From contig MU603943.1 of assembly GCA_025201845.1 (NCBI GenBank), forward strand, positions 62,001 through 126,000: DNA of 64,000 nt. Direction: 5' to 3'. Made by a program: the position numbers and the translations under genes. Of this stretch, positions 54,247 through 64,000 are shown in pieces; the first letter of the stretch is position 1; each line of letters begins with the position of its first letter. A model generated the notes under the pieces. It was not told the origin of the DNA and made no database searches. It saw only the letters and a list, made by a program, of their open reading frames with translations. This DNA comes from Martensiomyces pterosporus. Lineage: Eukaryota; Kickxellomycota; Kickxellomycetes; Kickxellales; Kickxellaceae.

Positions 54247-56958
54247 TCACGCACCGCCGTACTTGTGGCGGTGGTACGCCGATGGCAGCGCACTGGCAAC
54301 GTCGATCCAAGGCCGCTCGATGACGACCATGGTGCTGTTGTCGAGGAACTCGGCGTGCATGAGGTTCTGGTAGCGCTGGGTCATGCGGAAGTTGTGCGGC
54401 TCGGCAACGTTGATTCCAGCTTCGCGCAGACGGGCGATGATGGTCGCCTCCCAGTCCTTTCCGGCGTTGCCAGAGCAGTCTGGGGCGCCCTGGCTGTCTT
54501 TGGCAGCAGCATCCACGTCCATGCCTGCATCCGCGTCGCTGCCGGCGGTGGCTCCAACGCGCTGCTTCCTCTTCCGCTTCGAGAGCTGCTTCTCGGATCT
54601 TCTTTCAGCCTCCTCCTTCTCCTCGACAACCTTCTCGATGATTTCTTGCTCAATCTGCTTGCGCTTGTGCACGTTGAGGACTGCAGAGATAGGGCCAGGC
54701 GGAGCCGTCAGATCCACCCGCGTGACGTGGTTGGCAGCCCAGATGTACACGCAGTCTCGCTCGTCGCTGTTCACAGCAACACCAGCCACGCAGTCCCTCA
54801 TTCTGTGGAACTTGTCGGGCATCCTCGTCATCGAGTACCTGTTTGACCAGGCTGTCAGCCTGCGCTTCTCAACGTCCCAAATGAAGAGCCGGTTCTCGCT
54901 GGTTGGGATGACCAGCTGTCCGTTGGCCGCAAACTCGAGCGCGGTGACTCCATAGTCGTCTCGCGTGCTGCTAAAGCGAGGGAGCAGCATCTGCCACTCG
55001 CCGTCTATGCTTGAAACAGCAACGCCGCCGGCCGTATCGCTTGTCGCAACAAACCTGGCGTCCTTGCTGACGGCCATATGGGTGATTGTCCGCACGCCCG
55101 AGTCGGCCTCGGTCTGCTTCTTGGCCACTCCGGCATGCGTGGGCACACCGTCGTTGCACTTGCTATCCTCCTCAACCTCATCCTCCGTGTTGCGGTGGAC
55201 GCAGTGGCGGCAAACAGTGGCGAATTTGCCCTCGCGCCACTGGAGGATGTCGATGACAGACACAAATCCATCGGCAGTCGACAGGATGATCCTGCCCTCG
55301 TCCTCAGTAAACCGCATCTGAGTAGCACCGCGGTTCTCCGAGTGCTCGGGCACGAAATCGGCGGGCGGGAAACTGTGGATGCGGCGAGCACGGACGCTGC
55401 TGCTGCTGCTGCCGGGTTCGATACCAGTAACCTGGTACAGCTTGGGGCCCTCCGCATCCGACGCAGCTACCAGCTGGCCCGATGGTGAGATGGTGCTGCA
55501 GACCAGGTGGGTCTGTGTCTTCAGGTCCATGCGCAGCAGATCGCTTTGCCGCTCATACACTTGCAGTGCCTGGCCGCTCTCCATCTGGTCGCTGAGCGGC
55601 TTTGCGATGGGCTCTGCCTTGCCCAGCGACCACAGCTTGAGTGTCCTGTCTTGGCGCTGGAGGACCAGCCTGGCCTTGGGTGCAACGCTGATGACGCCAT
55701 TAAGAGGAGGGAAGCAAGGCTGGCGGTGAGGGTTCTCGTCGGGGAAGGGCCTGGATTCGCAGGAGGTGACCTGAGTATCGACGCCGCCCGAGATGAGGCG
55801 GTTGAATCTGAGGCCCGAGCTGAGGGCAAGCGCACGCACATCGTGCGTGTGGTAGCGGCGGAACGCAGAGATCTGCCACTTCCGGGGTCTGCTTCCACTG
55901 CTCTTCTTGCTCTTTGCAAGGCTCTCCACCGGGGTGCCTCCAGCAAATAGCTTGAACTGTGTGACCTTTGGGTCAACGCCAGATGCAAACACCGTATGTC
56001 CAGACTCATCCGCTGCCAGACACAGAACGTCAGCTCCCAGGGTGCGGAAGTCTTGCTGGATCACGTACATGACAGGGTCCCAGAACACAACATGGCCGCG
56101 CGAGTCGCCCGAGACGATCGTGCCATCTCTCAGCACAGCGACAGCCCACAGCAGCGTCTGGTCCTTGCCTTCTCTGGGGACAGTCATGCGAGTGATCATG
56201 CGGCCGCTGTTTGCGTCCCAGACCCGCACGCTGCTGTCTGCCGATCCGGTAACGATGGTTTCGTCGCTGGGCGACCAGGCCACAGAGAGGATGCGGCTGC
56301 TGATCTTGTCGAAGCAGCGCTCATATGCCAGCTTGCCGTCTGTAACATCGAAGATGCGGATGTGTCCGTCCTCTGTTCCGACAGCCAGCTTAGTCTGTGC
56401 GTTATTGGTCGCCATACACCACACTGCGCCGCCATACGAGTCGACTGCAGCCTTGGGGACAAGCTTGGCCAGGTCCCACTCAACGATCACTGCATTGAGT
56501 CCAGCAGAGAACAAGCGTGGGCAGCTGTTCTCCAAACGCCTTTTCGCAGCCTCCCGCTCCTTTTCGGTGTCAAACAGCTCCAGATCATCAGCTGTAAGCC
56601 TGGTCTGGTGGGCCCAGGCTAGGGTCTCCAGCGATCCATTCCTGATACCAGGGATCGTCTATGTGGGTCAAGCAGGCGCGGGGATTCATTAGCTCTCTGC
56701 TCGGGCCTCTCTGGCGGAGTGCGCATGAAGCACGTTGCGGTGCCTGCGTTATAAGCGAGCGCTGTTTTTGCAGAAGGGTAGAGTGGTGCATTTGCTTACC
56801 TTCTCGTAGACCAAGTTTCCCTTTACGGACCAGATCTCGATGTCGCCGCCAGCTCTGCCAACAGCCAGAATGCTGCGCTTTGAGGTGGTGGGTGCAAATT
56901 CAATAGCGTTAATTGCCTGCGGGACGTAGTCCGTGAACCGGCACCTGTGAACTTGCAT
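54247..56958 (-). CDS. UTP4: U3 snoRNP-associated WD40 protein Utp4 (Cirhin)
   Basis: Exons (minus strand) are 56958-56800 and 56658-54247, giving 856 residues. The GTAAGC donor and CATAG acceptor join in phase 0. Exon 1 carries the family start MQVHRCRFTDYVP and AVGRAGGDIEIWS, the first WD repeat. Exon 2 resumes with TIPGIRNGSLETLAWAH. Two tandem beta-propellers follow (repeats ending VEWD, IRIFD, VRVWD, VVFWD, LKLWS). A basic/acidic insert lies near 735-790 (EEKEEAERRSEKQLSKRKRK), and the end is YHRHKYGGA. Utp4 belongs to the t-UTP/UTP-A subcomplex that initiates SSU processome assembly on nascent 35S pre-rRNA in the nucleolus. It is divergent from SPT4. Confidence 0.93.
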
Positions 56959-57420
56959 GTCTATTCCTTGTGCTCTGCTGTGTGTATATGTAAAAGGTAT
57001 CACTTGCACAAGAAGCAGCTGGCGTTCAGGAGCAGGAAAGGGGCAGGTATTAGATAAGCAGCAAGTTGGAATTTGCTGGTGTATACAAAGGGAGGGGCGG
57101 CAGAAGAAGAAGCAGAAGCGCTGCAGCGGTCGGCGTCAAGGGCGAGCTGCTCTATACTCTGGAGAAGGCGCGCTCTGCATGCTTGGGTTTTTTTTTCCTT
57201 GCCAGGAGGAAACGAGAAGAAAAAATAATTGGCATGTCTGGATCAGATGCTCACATCACAATCTAATCAAAATCACGGTCCTGCACCCATGACCTAGGAA
57301 GCCGCCGGGCGTGCACAAGAGCCCACAGGTAGATTTTGGCCCGCCTGGCAAAAACACCACCGACTCAGAACACGCTACCCACGTTCTCCCTTTTTGCACC
57401 AAAAGCCCAGCCCACACACA
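56959..57420. promoter_or_regulatory. Divergent UTP4/SPT4 promoter interval
   Basis: This 462 bp is shared by two divergent genes. It holds a T-run at about 57188-57196 and an inverted CCAAT (ATTGG) at 57228-57232. No ORF of note was seen. Confidence 0.4.
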
Positions 57421-57771
57421 ATGTCTGCGGTCGTTCCCCAGGATAAGCGGCAGCTGCGCGCATGTCTTATTTGCGGCCTCGTCAAAAACCAGCACATGTT
57501 TCGCGATCGCGGATGCGAGAACTGCGAGCCATACGTGAAGATGCGCGGACAGCAGGACGTTGTCGCCGACTGCACCAGCAGCACATTTGACGGCGTGATG
57601 GCGATGTTTAAGCCTAGCCAGAGCTGGGTGTCCAAGTTCTCGCATGTCAACGCCTATGTGCCTGGGGTGTATGCAGCGCATGTAACTGGCCGTATTCCAG
57701 ACTACATCGAGGATGCGCTGTCGCGGAAAGGCATCACGTACCACCCACGCGACGGCTCTGCTGAGGACTGA
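57421..57771 (+). CDS. SPT4: Transcription elongation factor Spt4
   Basis: A single exon of 116 residues, the usual length for Spt4, starts at the ATG 57421. The zinc finger is C15-X2-C18-X13-C32-X2-C35 (LRACLICGLVKNQHMFRDRG). The segment VADCTSSTFDGVMAMFKP and the motif SWVSKFSHVNAYVPGVYA form the Spt5-NGN binding face. With Spt5 it makes the DSIF clamp on RNA polymerase II (and I) that supports processive elongation. The identification is secure. Confidence 0.96.
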   Translation: MSAVVPQDKRQLRACLICGLVKNQHMFRDRGCENCEPYVKMRGQQDVVADCTSSTFDGVMAMFKPSQSWVSKFSHVNAYVPGVYAAHVTGRIPDYIEDALSRKGITYHPRDGSAED

Positions 57772-58475
57772 GTGCAGCAGGCAAGCTGGAAAACTGGGCC
57801 AGCGACCAGCTGGCCAGTGGCACAGCAGTGCTGGGCGACGCTGGAGAAACCGGTGGACGCAGCCTCAGCTGATCTATTGTTTGTCTCGGGCGACTGGGTG
57901 ACATGCACATGCACACCCCTTTGCCTCGCCGTGTCCTGTTTCTAGTAGAGCGTGCCCAGTGGCGGTGCTAATACAGTAGGAAGAAAGCCCCAATGATGCT
58001 CCGTAAAGAGGAACCCCTTTCATGTGCTGGCAGCATAATGCCGTAAATCGAAGACAGGAATAGCCAGCTTTATGGAACACACTTTGCTTCCTTTTGTTTT
58101 CTCCCATGGTAATCCTGCTGGCACAATCCCAGAGAACGTGGAGTAGGGTTTGGCTGCCTCCGCCACCATGTCCGTGCTCGGGCATAGTGCTTGTGTGGTA
58201 GCCACGGGTGTCTGGTGGGGGCGGGGTGTGCGTGGTGTGCCGCGCCCACGCTTTTCGTGATCTGCATTAAAACGCAGCACGCAAGGAGCCCTCAACGGCC
58301 CCCCTCGCCCAGCTCTTCTCTCCGCCATCTTTTTTTCTTCACCCGCCCTTGCTATTTTCGCTACAGAGCAGGAACACAACACCCCGCTGCTGCTACAGTC
58401 GCCAAGCACCGCTGCTGCTGCTGCTTTCTTTCGATTAGTTTAACCTTATTTCCGCCAATCTGTGTTTGCCTGGTC
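57772..58475. other. Intergenic region SPT4 to S1P lyase
   Basis: This 704 bp has no recognisable gene. The right-hand 150 bp is pyrimidine-rich with a short GCT run (58409-58421) and should be the 5' UTR/core promoter of the lyase gene. Confidence 0.4.
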
Positions 58476-60119
58476 ATGCCGCAGGTACTGAGCACGCTTG
58501 CCAGGGTTGACTGGCAGCGCATGGCTGCCTACTCGATCCAGAACCCAAAGCAGGCGCTTATCAATGCAGCTATCGCTTACTACGTCCTGCGCCAAGCTAT
58601 CAAGCTCGGCAAGCGATTTGCCATCTATGGCGTTCGCAGCACCCTCGCTATCCTGTGGAAGGAGGCGGTTGGGTTCATTGTCTGGCATATCCGCAGGGCG
58701 CCAGGCACCGGAATTGTCGTGCAGAGGAACATTGACAAAATCGTCAAGGACATCGAAAAGAGCATGAACCCCGACATTCCAGGCGAATCAAAGTACCTGG
58801 CCATCCCTGACAAGGGCATGCCGGACAAGGATATCCTTGCCATCCTTGAGCGCCGTCAGAACGAGGCTGGTGTCGATTGGCAGCACGGGCGCGTCTCGGG
58901 CGCTGTCTACCATGGCGGCGAAGACCTAGTCAGGCTTACCAACGAGGCATACGCCATGTTTAATCTGACCAACCCCCTTCACCCGGGTGTGTTCCCCGGT
59001 CTTCGGCGCATTGAGGCCGAGGTGGTGCGCATGGTGCTGGATCTGTACAACGGCACAGACGAGTGCTGTGGCACGACGACGTCGGGCGGAACCGAGAGCA
59101 TCATCATGGCCGTGCGTGCACACGTGGTCTGGGGCCGCGAAGTGCGCGGCATTAGGCACCCAAACATCGTCGTGCCTGTCACGGCCCATGCTGCGTTCGA
59201 CAAGGCAGCCGAGTATTTTGATATTGGAATCACCCATGTTCCGGTCGACGCAAAGACACAGAGGGTCGATGTCAACGCTCTGAAGCGCTCGATCGACTCC
59301 GACACTGTGCTCATCGTTGGCTCCTCGTCCACCTATCCACACGGCGTGGCTGACGACCTGGAGGCGCTCAGCGACATTGCCGTCAGATACAAGGTTGGAT
59401 TCCACGTTGACAGCTGCCTCGGTAGCTTCATCATGCCATTCCTGAAGGACGCAGGCTTCCCCGAGGTTGTCTGTGACTTCCGCCTCCCCGGCGTCACATC
59501 CATCTCATGCGACACACACAAGTACGGCTTTGCCCCCAAGGGCACATCAGTCGTCATGTACCGCAACAAGCACATGCGCCGCTACCAGTACTTCTCCATC
59601 TCCACCTGGCCCGGAGGCATCTATGCCTCGCCAACAATTGCCGGCTCGCGCTGTGGCGCCGTCATCGCCGGCTGCTGGGCAGCACTGGCCAAGATGGGCC
59701 GCGATGGCTATCTCCAGGAATGCAAGGATATCGTCGGGTGCCGCATCAAAATCCAAAAGGGAATCGAGGATATCCCTGAGCTCTACGTTGTCGGCGAGCC
59801 TGCCTCCTCTGTCGTTGCCTTTGCTGCGCACGAGCCTGTTGGCATCTTTGGTGTGATGGACGAGCTCAAGACGCGTGGCTGGGATCTCAGTCCGCTACAG
59901 TACCCTTCTGCCCTTCACCTTGCCTGCACCCGCCTCACCGTCCCTGTTGCCGATGAGTTCTTGCATGACCTGCGTGAGTCGGTTGCTAGGGTCAAGGCCA
60001 ACCCTGGAGGCTACAGCAAGGGGTCTCAAGCAATCTACGGCTTTGCCTCGACTGTGCCTGACACAACCATCGTAAACGAGGTTGCCAACGGGTTCATTGA
60101 TGCTCTCTACGCCGCGTGA
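58476..60119 (+). CDS. DPL1: Sphingosine-1-phosphate lyase
   Basis: A single exon of 547 residues starts at the ATG 58476. An N-terminal amphipathic/hydrophobic segment near residues 25-65 should anchor the enzyme in the ER membrane with the catalytic domain in the cytosol. It is a group II decarboxylase fold (PLP): WQHGRVSGAVYHG, TTSGGTESIIMAVRAH, GFHVDSCLGSF and the PLP lysine in CDTHKYGFAPKG (Lys349). The enzyme cleaves phosphorylated long-chain bases to a fatty aldehyde and phosphoethanolamine, the exit step of sphingolipid metabolism. Length and all catalytic motifs fit. Confidence 0.95.
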   Translation: MPQVLSTLARVDWQRMAAYSIQNPKQALINAAIAYYVLRQAIKLGKRFAIYGVRSTLAILWKEAVGFIVWHIRRAPGTGIVVQRNIDKIVKDIEKSMNPDIPGESKYLAIPDKGMPDKDILAILERRQNEAGVDWQHGRVSGAVYHGGEDLVRLTNEAYAMFNLTNPLHPGVFPGLRRIEAEVVRMVLDLYNGTDECCGTTTSGGTESIIMAVRAHVVWGREVRGIRHPNIVVPVTAHAAFDKAAEYFDIGITHVPVDAKTQRVDVNALKRSIDSDTVLIVGSSSTYPHGVADDLEALSDIAVRYKVGFHVDSCLGSFIMPFLKDAGFPEVVCDFRLPGVTSISCDTHKYGFAPKGTSVVMYRNKHMRRYQYFSISTWPGGIYASPTIAGSRCGAVIAGCWAALAKMGRDGYLQECKDIVGCRIKIQKGIEDIPELYVVGEPASSVVAFAAHEPVGIFGVMDELKTRGWDLSPLQYPSALHLACTRLTVPVADEFLHDLRESVARVKANPGGYSKGSQAIYGFASTVPDTTIVNEVANGFIDALYAA

Positions 60120-60376
60120 CTGCCTCAAGTCGCTGTCTCTGCTCTCTCTATTACTAGCAGCAGGCCCATGTTTTGCCTCTAGATGCCTGTGGTTCTCTAT
60201 ACTTTATATGCAGTACATGTGAGCAAGTCCATGCATTGATTGGCTGTGTGGTAGCTGGTGTGCAGCACTTAACGAATGTAGAGCAGACTGGAAATGGCAT
60301 GAGCCAAGCAAACGCGGGGCTAAACTAGATACACAAGAGAGGCTGGAAGGCGGGCAAAGCAGCAGGTGCCCTTTGC
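60120..60376. other. Convergent 3' spacer
   Basis: This 257 bp lies between converging stop codons of the S1P lyase and condensin CAP-G genes; nothing else is seen. Confidence 0.4.
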
Positions 60377-63307
60377 TTAGTCCTCGGCGCTCAAATAGTC
60401 GTCAGCATCATCGCCTCCGTCCTCGTCGTCAGTCTCTAGCAGCTCGTCGATCTCACGAGTAAGCTCCTCCAAGCGGCTTTCCCGGGCACGCTTGAGAGGA
60501 CTGCGCGACGTGGGTTTAGCAGGGACAGACATCACAGAACCCACATGTAGGCTGGTAGAGAATGCCTTTCCTGCTTGTTGTTCGGGGGCATCGCCCTCGC
60601 CCTCGCCCTCGCCCTCCTCCAACTCCTCCTCGTTGTCATCGTCATCGGTATACTCCCCTGCTGCACCATCGTCTCCGTCCAATGAAGATACAAACTCAAA
60701 GATGGGCGTCATCTCAGGCTCTTCCAGCCAAGACTCAAGGCTGATGTCGTCGGCGCTCTCAACATCGAGCAGCTTCAGCAGCAGCGCCTCGAATCTCCCC
60801 AGCGCATTGCGTGTAATCATATCCGTGACCAGCTCTTGCTGCTTGAACGTACGTGTGAGCACAAACAGCTGCTGCACCTGAATCGCCGGCGTGCCGTCAT
60901 CTAGTGCCAGCCTGTTGAGCATCTGAACAAGGACCTTGCGCGTTGCCTGTGGCGCCTTGAATGCTCTCCTCAGGGCATCGACTCCAAGCTGCGCATAGCT
61001 GCCCAGCCGAGTAGTGGAGCGCACTGGCGTGTTGTTGTTCATTGCAGCGATTGCCTCAAGGATGCGCGGGTCGGCCCACGCCACCACTTGCTGCACCACC
61101 TGTCCGGGCGTAGCACCGTTCTGTGCGTCGCCAGTCTGCTGCTTAAGGACGCTGCTCAGCCGGCAAATGGCCTCGACAGCCACCTGCTGCACGAGTCCCT
61201 GGTTGTCATGCGACATGTAGCTGAATGCTGGGAAGAAATATGTCAGGCACTGTCTCAGCGCGTAGTTACTTGCCGTGGATGGGTGGTAGTAGAGAACAAG
61301 CAGCTCTTCGAGAACCGTGGCTGGTTCGGGAATGCGGTGTGCATAGAGAAGCTTGGCGATTCCCTCGCCGGCTGTTGCCTGAATCCTCTCGTCATCATCC
61401 TCAAGTTCCGCGTACAGAAGCTCGAGGAACTCGCCAGGACCGCCGAGAGATGGCGCCAGGTCGTTGATCCCGTACATAAATGCCAGGTCAAGCAGCGCAG
61501 CCAATCCCTTGGTGTGCAGCTCGCCGCTTCCTTGCTTGACAGCCTGCGCAAACAGCACAGTATTGTCCACAGCCAAGCTCTTGTCAAGCAGACAGCACAG
61601 CGCCAAACACTCGATGCCATACTCCTGCAGCACTGTCTCAGAGCTCTGCACTGCTGGGACAACGCACTCTGTCAGCAAGCCGTACATCGACGATCCCTCG
61701 GTCAAGGAATCAAAGCAGCGCTGCAAGATATACTTGATAATAATGAGGCACTTGATGCCGACCAGAAGACCCTCAAGGCGGGCATCCTCATCGCTGCTGC
61801 CGCTAGAGCCTGCTGCAGCGTCGCCTGCTGGAGAGCCCTCGCGGACATCCGACACAACCTCGACCATGATGCGAATAAAGTCCTGCTCGTTAATAGAGAG
61901 CTTGCGGATGATATCGGCAATTGCCTCGATGTTGTTTTCGGGGATCTCGGGAACCATGATCATCTTGCGCATCAGCGTCAGCATCTCGCGCCGGCCCAGC
62001 TCGTCGGGGAAGTCGGACATCTTGGCGATAAGCAGTAGCTGGTGAATAACAAACTCGTAATCAGGACGCACTTCGTCGTCGGCCTCAGCCTCGAGCTTTG
62101 CGCCAAATATCTCGAGCAGCTGGGCCAGCTTCATGACCTCGGGCAGGTGCTTGTCCATCTGGTCAGAGTCTCTGCGCTCGTGAAAGTACTCGAGTGTGGA
62201 GCGGATTATGAATGCCATCTCGGGTGTCAGGTTGTCCCACAGCTCCTCGTCAAACTGCAGGTTTTCGGGGATCTCAGAGTACGCTGTCAACAGCGCCTGC
62301 ATGACCTTGGATGCTGCTGGGCTATCGACAACATCGAGTGCAGATGTAAGCTCCAAGAGATTCTGGCCTGCAAATGTGAGCCAGCTCTCGCCAATCATCC
62401 GCACACAAGCGCGCCTGACATTGCCATCGCGGTCGTTGACGCCCGCAGAGAGCAGCCTTTCACGGTCCTCGATGCTGAGCAAGCGGTAGTCGATCGGCGG
62501 CATCACTTTGAGGAACAGGCATTTGCGGTTGGTAGGATCGACATCGCGTGCACGCTCAAGCACAAAGGGCAAGGTGGCCTGGTTCTTTTCGATATTCAGT
62601 AGCACTGCACGGCGCACCTCGGCGCTTGGGTCGTGCTGCAGCAAGTTGAGCAGGGCTTCGGTGACCTCGCCGCCATCGGCGTCCTCGCCCGACTGCAGCT
62701 TGGACAGCGCAATCGCCGCATGCACTCTGATCGACGCCTCCTTGTCGCGAATCCGCTCGGACAGCTGCTTGATAAGGTCAAAGTACAAGTCCTCGTCGAT
62801 TTCCCCCAAGCACGTCACCGACATGGCCACGATCTGGCAGCAACGCAAGCGCGCGTTCTTCTCCTTGGCCTGGAATCCCTGCAGCAGGTACCTGATAAGC
62901 AGCTCAACAAACCGCGACGACGCTGTGTCCTGACCCTCCTCCGAGCTCTCTGCAAACACATCGTCGGCGTCGCCGCTCCCTTCCTTGGCCTTCGCCAGCG
63001 CCTGCATGTCCTTCTCGTAGCTCACCTGGACGAACGTAGCCACGAGCTTAATAATCTTGTCTACGCTAGGCTCCCTTTTCTTTACGCCAAGGACTTTGTT
63101 GAGGTTGCGAATAAACTCCTTGTTGAATGCGTCTTCGCCCGTCAGCCCTTCGCGGTCAAACTCGAGGCACTGTGTCTGCAGCTTGTGTAGGGATACGGCA
63201 TGCTTTCGGTGGCCAGTTCCGCTCCTCTGCGCCGCGTCAAAGATACTTGGGACGACGGAGCGCAGCGAGGATATTGTGTCTGGGCCAGGCTTTCCCTTTG
63301 ACGGCAT
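60377..63307 (-). CDS. YCG1: Condensin complex subunit 3 (CAP-G / Ycg1, HEAT repeats)
   Basis: A single exon of 976 residues starts at the ATG 63307. The chain is almost entirely helical HEAT repeats; family landmarks are RCCQIVAMSVTCLGEIDEDL, RIRDKEASIRVHAAIALSKL, DRDGNVRRACVRMI and, later, LKCLIIIKYILQR-like and GLVQQVAVEAICRL segments. The last 130 residues are acidic (Glu/Gly run near 900-935) and end EDDEDGGDDADDYLSAED-like. CAP-G binds the kleisin CAP-H and DNA in the safety-belt region of condensin. The CAP-H gene lies 46 kb away in this same window. It is divergent from the unknown gene at 63768. Confidence 0.93.
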   Translation of the reverse strand: MPSKGKPGPDTISSLRSVVPSIFDAAQRSGTGHRKHAVSLHKLQTQCLEFDREGLTGEDAFNKEFIRNLNKVLGVKKREPSVDKIIKLVATFVQVSYEKDMQALAKAKEGSGDADDVFAESSEEGQDTASSRFVELLIRYLLQGFQAKEKNARLRCCQIVAMSVTCLGEIDEDLYFDLIKQLSERIRDKEASIRVHAAIALSKLQSGEDADGGEVTEALLNLLQHDPSAEVRRAVLLNIEKNQATLPFVLERARDVDPTNRKCLFLKVMPPIDYRLLSIEDRERLLSAGVNDRDGNVRRACVRMIGESWLTFAGQNLLELTSALDVVDSPAASKVMQALLTAYSEIPENLQFDEELWDNLTPEMAFIIRSTLEYFHERRDSDQMDKHLPEVMKLAQLLEIFGAKLEAEADDEVRPDYEFVIHQLLLIAKMSDFPDELGRREMLTLMRKMIMVPEIPENNIEAIADIIRKLSINEQDFIRIMVEVVSDVREGSPAGDAAAGSSGSSDEDARLEGLLVGIKCLIIIKYILQRCFDSLTEGSSMYGLLTECVVPAVQSSETVLQEYGIECLALCCLLDKSLAVDNTVLFAQAVKQGSGELHTKGLAALLDLAFMYGINDLAPSLGGPGEFLELLYAELEDDDERIQATAGEGIAKLLYAHRIPEPATVLEELLVLYYHPSTASNYALRQCLTYFFPAFSYMSHDNQGLVQQVAVEAICRLSSVLKQQTGDAQNGATPGQVVQQVVAWADPRILEAIAAMNNNTPVRSTTRLGSYAQLGVDALRRAFKAPQATRKVLVQMLNRLALDDGTPAIQVQQLFVLTRTFKQQELVTDMITRNALGRFEALLLKLLDVESADDISLESWLEEPEMTPIFEFVSSLDGDDGAAGEYTDDDDNEEELEEGEGEGEGDAPEQQAGKAFSTSLHVGSVMSVPAKPTSRSPLKRARESRLEELTREIDELLETDDEDGGDDADDYLSAED

Positions 63308-63767
63308 CGTTAAAAAAATAAATAAAAAAAAGGCGGAGTGGAATGGAGCTAGGGTGCTGCTATGAAAGCGAGAAAAATATGTGTCAGGGCGAAATAGGAG
63401 GGGCACTAGAGAAAGCCTGCTAATGTAAACAGCACCTGGCCCCTAGCCTCTTGCCTCCCTGCGATTTCAGGAGCCAGCGAAGAAAAAGAAAACAAAAGGG
63501 CTTGCTCCTGGCATCCCGCTCGCTCGCTGGGCTCGGTTCGCCTGAGCGAGTCGCACATGCTCCTGCTTTGCACAATCGATTGCTCGGCGACCACCACAAG
63601 ACAGCAAAACGACAATAAGCGCGTAGTTCCTGGTCCAAGGCTTCTTCTGCACAGTAGCTGCTTTCCATTCGTATAAAGCCAATCCGGCCATCTCCAACCC
63701 AATCGCGCGTGCGTCCACTTTTTGTGTGTGTGAGCAGCACCAGCAAAGACGAGCACAACCCACAGCC
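63308..63767. promoter_or_regulatory. Divergent promoter interval with TATA and CCAAT motifs
   Basis: This 460 bp lies between YCG1 and the next gene. A TATAAA at 63672-63677 is followed immediately by CCAAT at 63679-63683, about 90 bp upstream of the rightward ATG. An A-rich stretch precedes YCG1 (63311-63330). Confidence 0.45.
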
Positions 63768-64000
63768 ATGAGCTTCTTCCGGAGAACGCTATCGCGAACC
63801 CGTGACAAGAAAGAGCCCGCACCAGCCCCACAACGCTACCTCAGCGCTGGACGCGAGACAGCATCTACTGATAAGCAGCAGCAGCAGCAGCAGCCCCAGT
63901 ACGATGATCTGAGCAGCCCGAGAAGCCCCAATGCTGGCGGCAGTCTTGGCCCGTATCAGCAGCAGGAGCCTCGGCAGCACCAATACCAACAGCACGATCA
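63768..64000 (+). CDS. Unknown gene, 5' end only (cut by window edge)
   Basis: The frame is open from the ATG 63768 to the window end, about 77 residues. The start is basic (MSFFRRTLSRTRDKKEPAPA), then Gln/Ser/Pro-rich with two poly-Gln runs. No domain is visible yet, so no function can be given. The open frame, good ATG context after ACAGCC and a TATA/CCAAT pair upstream support it as a gene. Confidence 0.6.
   Translation, partial: MSFFRRTLSRTRDKKEPAPAPQRYLSAGRETASTDKQQQQQQPQYDDLSSPRSPNAGGSLGPYQQQEPRQHQYQQHD

Noticed and set aside
54247..56535. UTP4 starting at 56535
   Set aside because: That codon is TTG; the conserved N-terminus MQVHRCRFTDY lies on an upstream exon joined in phase.
1..64000. 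Transposons, secondary-metabolite cluster, viral insertions
   Set aside because: No reverse transcriptase, transposase, integrase, polyketide or peptide synthase, or capsid-like frame was seen; every long frame is a housekeeping gene, an orphan, or a shadow.

Overview
The window is nuclear DNA from a fungus. It is densely packed (24 protein genes plus two cut by the window edges), has short spliceosomal introns (92-519 bp, GTAAGT-like donors, some with CTAAC/CTAAT-like branch sites), and carries fungus-typical genes: an STE50 adaptor, a white-collar-type PAS/GATA factor, a PMT2-class O-mannosyltransferase and a secreted dipeptidyl peptidase V. It also has genes that yeasts lack or have shortened: dynactin p62, a 2,500-residue CENP-E-like kinesin and a FIP1 with an RD/RE-rich tail. 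This mix suggests an early-diverging filamentous fungus. Kickxellomycotina/Zoopagomycota is my best guess, inferred from overall impression and not proven here. I saw no tRNA, rRNA, transposon, CRISPR array or other clearly mobile DNA.

Layout, left to right: VPS8 5' end (-, cut by the left edge), CUL3 (+), white-collar-like GATA factor (-), an orphan leucine-rich-repeat protein (-), condensin CAP-H/BRN1 (-), SEC24 (+), dipeptidyl peptidase V (+), DCP2 (+), cystathionine gamma-lyase (+), L-2-hydroxyglutarate dehydrogenase (+), dynactin p62 (+), RIX1 (-), an orphan 174-residue protein (-), FIP1 (-), CENP-E-like kinesin (+), an SPX-aspartoacylase fusion (-), PMT2 (+), MVP1 sorting nexin (+), STE50 (-), UTP4 (-), SPT4 (+), sphingosine-1-phosphate lyase (+), condensin CAP-G/YCG1 (-), and the 5' end of an unknown gene (+, cut by the right edge).

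There is no operon or biosynthetic cluster. The genes are ordinary eukaryotic housekeeping functions: endomembrane traffic (VPS8, SEC24, MVP1, PMT2), RNA processing (DCP2, FIP1, RIX1, UTP4, SPT4), chromosome and motor functions (two condensin subunits, kinesin, dynactin), signalling (STE50, CUL3, white collar) and metabolism. Six neighbouring pairs are divergent and probably share promoters. Splice models were built by hand from donor/acceptor sequence, reading-frame phase and protein-family continuity; every multi-exon model below closes in frame.

The items most worth a second look are the fusion of an inositol-pyrophosphate-sensing SPX domain to an apparently intact zinc-dependent aspartoacylase-type enzyme, a 13-nt microexon in FIP1, the long CENP-E-like kinesin, and two genes I could not assign to any family.
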